Assembly: GCA_003993805.1 (NCBI GenBank)
Contig: RSEF01000001.1
Span: 94,417,855 to 94,481,854 of the forward strand
From: Himantopus leucocephalus
Taxonomy: Eukaryota > Chordata > Aves > Charadriiformes > Recurvirostridae
Length of the DNA: 64,000 bases
Reading direction: 5' to 3'
This document shows positions 58,250-64,000 of this stretch, in pieces (position 1 is the stretch's first letter; every line of letters starts with the position of its first letter). The notes below the pieces were generated by a model. It had not been told where the DNA came from. It saw only the letters and a list, made by a program, of their open reading frames with translations, and ran no database searches. The position numbers and the translations under genes are program-made.

Positions 58250-58430
58250 AACGGGACGGGACACACGTCTCCCCGTGTGTCACGCGTGGCGGAAGGTCGC
58301 GGAACATGTGGGTCAGTGCGGTGCCTCCGGAGCAGGGGGTGGGTGCGGGGCGTGCCTGCCCGGAGCGGGATCGGGCGGCCGGCGGCTGCGTCCTTCGCTC
58401 GGTAGCGGTTTATTGTTACCCGGGAATACA

Positions 58431-61400
58431 TAACGTTGCGTGATCTGCACGTCTTCTCCTCTCCCCCTTCCCCCTACGTAGACTCCAATGGAGAACAGCA
58501 AACAAAACTGCCTCCCTTCCCTCTCGCAGAGCCGTTGCGAGGGGACACAGTGGGAGGAATCGCATCTTTCCACTGAGCCACGCACATCCTACAGCAGAGG
58601 ATCCCAAGCCTTTAGGCTATGTAACCTAGCTCTCCCCTCCTACACACATGCGGATACCAAGAGATCCCTTGATCCCCAAGCGCAGGTCTCTACAGGTAAA
58701 AACGGCATCCTGTGGCACACTTTCCTCCCCGCAGGAAAATTTCTTTCTGTGCAAACCACACGTACAGACATCAGTTACATGGGGACGTGTCATTCAAGCC
58801 ACCAAAACAATCTCTGAGAGAAAAACACAGCTCATCTGGTAGCGCACGTCTCTCTCGCACGCCTTTCCACAAAGCACACGGGCACCGTGACGTCTGTGGG
58901 AAAAGGAAACCTCTGAGGGCAAAGGGCGTTGAACCACCTCCCCAGAATAAATATGAGGATCCGTGTCAAAGCCTGGCGCTGTGACACTTCTTGGCTCAAT
59001 GGGAAAGCCCTTTCTGAGCACTTCCAGGCAACCATCTAGTCCCACAGCAGTGAACTTTAAACTACAGACTCCAGTTTCTGCTTTGGGATTTAATTCCCAC
59101 GTCTAGCTTATGTCTCTTACCAGCCTCAAACATCCTCACGACCTAAAGAAATCTCTTATGTCTTCTGTAATGTCCACGTGGCAAAGACCACTGCAATATT
59201 TCCCTTAAGATTCTTCAAGCTCACCTGGATCTGTGTCTCTACAGCATATCAAAACATGTATTGCCTCCCTCTCCTGCCTTTCCTATACCCTCGGCACATA
59301 CACACTGCCAAGGGCGTTATTATCCTGTTAGCTGGCAAATTATCTATGCCCCTTTTATCAATGTGTGTCTGAACTAGCAGCATTAATTCTTGGCCCCTGT
59401 TGCCCACAACACCGTTCAAATAAAGAGCAAACACACATCTAGTAACACCCCCTTTCCACTCCAAAATGCGGTTAAGCTGTCATACTTAACCACACAGGTA
59501 TTTGTTCCTATGCATGGCAGCATTTTTATGATCTGTGACCTGGAATCTGTGTTACAAAAAAGGCTTGTATAACTGAGCTATTGCAAGTATCATTCTCATA
59601 TATATATAAAAGAAAAAAATTATATTTTATATATATATTTATAAATGCCAAACAGATACGCGGGCATAGATGAAAATATAAAAGCACATCTATGCATTAA
59701 AATGATGATGGGGTAATGATAATTGAAAATTCACTCCGTCTGCAAATTGCACTCCTTAAATATAGACCTTAATGGTACAGATATTGGACTTTCTATACTA
59801 TAGTGACTTTTGGTTTATGCAATATATGCTTATTCTAGCTGGTGAGAGCACAGTGGACATTAGGGACCTATTTATACAGTTAACAGGAATTTTTCTTGAC
59901 CTCATGTTGTGGAGGCATGTGTTAAGGGGGATTGCACAACTGTGATTCTAATCTCTATAGGAGTCAGATATGAATGAAGTAATGGTGCCTGATGCCTGCT
60001 TCATGTGAAACTTTTACACTGGTTTTCTTCAGCAGGGGCTTCATCTGTTTCCAGTCCTAGAGGTTGGACTGGGTGAAGGTGGGATCCTTGAGTTTTAATT
60101 GGGCTCCCCCACCTAAGGAGATTTGTTCAGAACGATTCTTACTTGGCAGCCTAGATTTCTCACTCCAGCCTTCCTGGAGTTATTGGGAGGATTCTTCCAA
60201 CCTATTTTGGGAAATCAGTGCTTTTAAGTGCTAGCTCTGAGATCCAGGATGTGGTTGGAAGCTAACACCCTAGCATGAGTAGAGGTTTGTGTTCTTGCTG
60301 TATAGTGTTATCTGGTTAGATTTTTGCAGAATTAGTTTGGTATACAGGCTCTGTATTGCCTTTCCAAGACCAGGTAGATCCTAAAGATAGAAGAAGGGTG
60401 GTATGCTTGTATTGGTTTTACCTTGGAATTTGCATGTAGCAGATTTTGAACTCAGAATTTGGGTGTTTTTAATTAGTAATAGAAAGCTTGTAGTCAGTCA
60501 CATTTAGTTTATTCACCACACAAGGGCCAGTGCAGGATTGTGCCCTGAGCTTGCTCCAGGCCTTTTTCCATTCCAGTTTTAAGCAAGCCACATGATTTCT
60601 CCATCTCCCGCAGGGACATTTTACTATGATCTAGTTAGATGTCATAGTTTGCACATGTTTAGTGATGTGCAACTTTACGTTTTCTTTCCTAAATACGAGT
60701 TTTCTGGTTATTTCTCCCTGGGGAAAAGTAATTGAGAGGGCCAGAACAGAGCAGCTCCATATGTGTAAAATTGAAATGGAGTCATATAACATCTTTGAGT
60801 CTTATAGAGGACACTAGAAATCATAATGGCAATGATCAGATTAGGATTTCCTAGGGTATGAAAAAAGCTGAAACGTGATCTTAAAAGGCTAAACCGATAC
60901 CCAGTCACCTTCTCCACAGATGCACCCACTCACACCTCAATGTCAGATATGTGTGTTGTGTTGTGTGGCATGATAGCAATTACACTGTGAGCATTGCAGC
61001 TGGCTTCTGCCTCTGATAATAGCTACAAGTCAGGTCTGTATGTTGGTGATAATTACCCCATCATAGTTCCCAGAGAGCTAGTTGCTCTCATCATAGCTGG
61101 GACTCAATTTCAGTGAATGTAAAGGAGTTTTTTTATTGAGGTCGCTGGACAGTTAAGGCTGCAAAATTCAGCTGGGAACTTGCAGATATTTGAGTGCCAA
61201 CTCAATGCAAAGATCAGCTTGATTGCTGTCAGTAACTGAATTAGCCAAATTTAAGATTTCAGGCCTGCATAGATGTCTGAATGCATTGCAAGTGCACCTT
61301 TGACCACAGCTCCTAATACTGGCTGTTATGACTAGTGTGACAAGATCTCTCTTAAGTCCTTGAATGGATTTAAATGAATAGAAAGCTCAAGCCTATTAAG

Positions 61401-61544
61401 CTCAAGATTGCTCTCTGTTTCTTCCAGTGATATCTCTGATTTCTCTCACGGCTTTGCACAGAAGCCTGCAGCAAACATGTTTTGTGAAGTGACATAAAAT
61501 GGTGGTTCCAAGAAATTAAAAACTAATAGTACTTCTGCAGTTTG
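58431..61544 (+). other. FAM131B: FAM131B intron 1 (inferred), nothing coding
   Basis: No further FAM131B exon is recognised. The region becomes AT-rich away from the island and includes an AT microsatellite at about 59598-59645. Confidence 0.6.
59598..59645. repeat. AT-rich microsatellite
   Basis: Runs of TATATATA and ATATATATTTATA with intervening A runs. Confidence 0.8.
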
Positions 61545-61800
61545 GAGGAAGAGAAACTAGAGATGCTCACCCTGGATATCAGGAAAAACTGTCTGATTGT
61601 GAGGAGTGTCAAGCATTGGAAGGGTTGTGCAGAGAGAGTTGTGCAACCCAGAGAGGTTGTGCAGTGTTCTTTGAGATTTTCAGGACAGGATAAAGCCCTG
61701 AGTAACCCGGTCTAACCTCATAGCTGACTCTGCTTTGAGCAGGAGCTTGGACCGCAAGAGGTGCCTTCCAACCTGAATTATCCTGTGATCCTATGCTTAG
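61545..61800 (+). mobile_element. CR1 3' fragment with internal triplication
   Basis: 'GGATATCAGGAAAAACTGTC' and 'AGCAGGAGCTTGGACCGCAA', followed by 'GGTGCCTTCCAACCTGAATT' and 'ATCCTGTGATCCTATG', form a CR1 3' end. Between about 61619 and 61667 a GTTGTGCA-containing unit is repeated three times, which the CR1 consensus does not have. Confidence 0.9.
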
Positions 61801-64000
61801 GATCTAAAGCCTGGAATGTTTGCCCTTCTGAGTCAGGTTAGACCCGTTGCTCTAGTACTGTTCTGCCAGAGGACCCCAGGTCTTCTACATGTCATTAGCA
61901 CATGCTTATACCTTCCCCCCATCACATTCCTTTAACTACTGAGAGTACCGTGTGCCACAAACTCCCTCAGCATAATAACCCCAGCTCTCAGCTGAAGTCC
62001 TTTCCATGTTTTTTTTGGTCTGGCAATTTTGCAAGAGACAGCTCCAGTGATAGCTGGTTTAGGCTCATGCACAGAGTATCAGTCAGTGGTGGTGCAGAAT
62101 GGAGAAGGCAGTGCTTTTCATTTATCAATCGCTGGATCAAATCTGACCTGCAAAGCCAGCTGGCTGGCTAACTGGACTCCCCTCTACAAAGAATGGTCAG
62201 TGGTTCCCCTCTACAAAGAATGGTCAGAGAGAGGAGTGCATACTTTCTATGTTGCTTTCTGCCTGGATGTGCTATACTAAGCGTAAACGAATGGCTCATA
62301 GCATCCACAGTAGGAGAAATGGAGCCAAAGACCACCCACTTCTCATCCAGCCACTTTAGATTCAGCAGAGTGGGAGCAGGATAGGAGACTGACAGGAAAG
62401 GGGGTAAGCAGCTGGAGCAATCAGCGAACATCCCCTTCATTTTTCTCCTTACTCATCCCCCCACAGATCTGAAGATGTGTGGAGTGAGATCTGGTACGGC
62501 AAGTGTAGTCTATGCACTTGGAGTGTGGAAAAAGTGAGACATCCAGTCTGCATACATCGTATCAAGGGGCCCGGTGTCCAGTTTCTCCTTCCTTCACCTT
62601 CAACATATAAGCGAGTCAGTCAAAAGAAATAAAGAGAGAGAGGAGCCTAGGAGAGGAAATGGTAATGCAGAAGGAAACTGAGCGATGACATTAGGGGTAT
62701 ATTCATTTACTTGCATGCACACAGGTGGAAGGAGCACGGAGCTCTGTGCAGAAGCCTCCACTTCATAGGCAATGTGGGTAAAATAGTGGGAATACATGAA
62801 GAAGGGCATCCAGGTATCTTGTTCCTCTCTTGCCTGGGGGAGAGACAAGCAGAACAGAGTGACAAAGGGACACCTTTTGTTCCAGGTCAGGCTGCTTTGT
62901 GCTTGGTCTCACTTCATTACTTCTACTTCTTCCCAGTCTGGCCTTTCTTCTTTTGAGCAGTTCTCAATCTGATCACTTTAAAAAATCAACTAAAGAGCTC
63001 TGGGATAAGAACTTATTTCTGTCAGTAAGGATCTGAACAGAGACTATCTCCCAGACATAGCAGCCAGTTGTCATGAAGTGTGTACAAACTGATCATCTCT
63101 CATCAGGGTTGCTGAAATAGGCTGGTGGTTTTGAAGTTGTGGGGAGAGGGCTAACAAATAGCATGCTTGCGTTAAGCCTAGCTTTATAAGGAAACTATAC
63201 TAAGAAATGTGCAAGGTAAGTGTGTCAGCAATGGTCATTAGTATAAGAAAACAGTCTTTGGCATGTTGCTGATTGACCTATGACCTTTTTTTTTTTTTGT
63301 GTGGACATCACAACAGATGTGATTTTGAGGAACAGAACTGAAGGACAGCGTACTGACTTTGTGAACTCTTTTGGGCAGTAATATGAGAGAATTACGAGAG
63401 AAATTACAAAGGAGCTGATGGGAAAATGGAAGTAATGAGTAGGATTTCACTGACATGATAGAGCTGGGAGTTTGACTTCTATGGACTGATGTGTTTTGAA
63501 GCAGAAAAAGTGAACTAATCAATAAATATTTTAGGCCTGTTTCCTTGGGGGGAAGTAGGAGAAAAATAGGTTTCAGCTCATTTAACAAGGATATACTCCC
63601 CAACAGCACACAACCATGATTTTAGACTGGTATTTACAACAACCAATTCAAGATAAATTGCACTGAAGAGTTTTTAAGCAGTTGGATAACCAGTACAAAG
63701 CTTTGTTTTTCAGTAAGTCTTGAAATAGTGAGGAGGATCTGGAATTGAAAAGCTGGGGTTTTAGCACAACTTTAGAAGTTCTGTGAGATGGCCTAGGTAC
63801 TTAATTTTGTCAATCTGATATAATTCCCAGTAAAATATTAGGAGGTCAATATGCCAGTGAGAATGGGCAAAACAGATCCTGTCAAGCTAACTTCATTTCA
63901 CAACTTTTATGAGACTCCCTGCAGCCAAGTACTTCTATGACAGAAGTACTTTTACCTGCGATCATGGTAATGGATTTAAAATAGTAGATTGGTAAAATAT
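61801..64000 (+). other. FAM131B: FAM131B intron 1 continued (inferred), nothing coding
   Basis: No exon is recognised. A 23-bp segment is duplicated at 62178-62227, and a T run lies at 63287-63298. Confidence 0.5.
62178..62227 (+). repeat. Tandem duplication, period 27
   Basis: The 23-base block from TCCCCTCTACAAAGAATGG to CAG at 62178-62200 recurs at 62205-62227 after a 4-base spacer. Confidence 0.9.

Larger units (their letters stand above)
56560..58430 (+). promoter_or_regulatory. FAM131B: CpG island and promoter region of FAM131B
   Basis: About 1.9 kb, very GC- and CpG-rich, containing the FAM131B start codon. Inverted or direct CCAAT motifs occur at 57482-57486 and 57520-57524, about 390-430 bases upstream of the ATG, amid GC boxes. 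Long G and C runs with single N calls at 57386 and 58244 show difficult sequencing. Open frames on both strands here are composition artefacts. Divergent transcription toward ZYX is possible. Confidence 0.8.

Noticed and set aside
56578..58443. Long open frames in the FAM131B CpG island
   Set aside because: Same composition artefact on both strands; only the short MGCIGSR exon has family support.
1..64000. CRISPR arrays, operons, riboswitches, rRNA or tRNA genes
   Set aside because: The window is vertebrate nuclear DNA. No spaced direct repeats of CRISPR type, no cloverleaf candidates with A and B boxes that I could support, and no rRNA segments were seen.

Overview
The window is nuclear DNA from a vertebrate, most likely a bird. 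The two main genes have small exons with GT-AG introns, CR1 LINE fragments dominate the interspersed repeats, and GC-rich promoter islands coincide with assembly gaps and homopolymer-linked N calls. The order EPHA1 (+), ZYX (-), FAM131B (+) matches the human 7q34-q35 neighbourhood as I recall it, including the tail-to-tail EPHA1/ZYX pair and the head-to-head ZYX/FAM131B pair. No bacterial, phage, CRISPR or viral coding content is seen. 

Region 1-8445 has no recognised exon. It holds a CR1 copy broken by a 100-N gap and some low-complexity sequence. Region 8446-27886 holds 16 coding exons of EPHA1, an Eph receptor tyrosine kinase, on the plus strand. They cover the ligand-binding domain, Cys-rich region, two fibronectin III domains, transmembrane helix, kinase and SAM domain. 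They join in frame to 917 codons plus a stop. The signal-peptide exons are not visible and probably lie upstream. A strong CpG island (about 12830-13990) sits in the intron between the ligand-binding exons and the next Cys-rich exon. 

Region 28850-32570 is a short convergent intergenic spacer with a CR1 element and a compositionally odd repeat-like block. Region 33650-37758 (minus strand) holds eight coding exons of ZYX, zyxin. They carry the proline-rich Ena/VASP-binding region, a nuclear-export-type leucine-rich segment and three LIM domains, 503 codons plus a stop. The N-terminal coding exon is missing. The best explanation is the 520-N gap at 40188-40707, whose right flank is GC-rich and has two AP-1 consensus sites. 

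Region 41-56 kb shows no supported gene. Region 56.5-58.4 kb is a second strong CpG island. It contains a short first coding exon starting MGCIGSRTV, recognised as FAM131B, with a potential N-myristoylation/palmitoylation signal. Its downstream exons are beyond the window. Region 58.4-64 kb appears to be FAM131B intron 1 with AT-rich and CR1 sequence. EPHA1 and zyxin both act in cell adhesion and cytoskeletal signalling, but their adjacency looks like conserved synteny rather than an operon-like unit. I found no convincing undescribed biological system. The best leads are the intronic CpG island, the split Eph exon III, and the missing ZYX 5' end.
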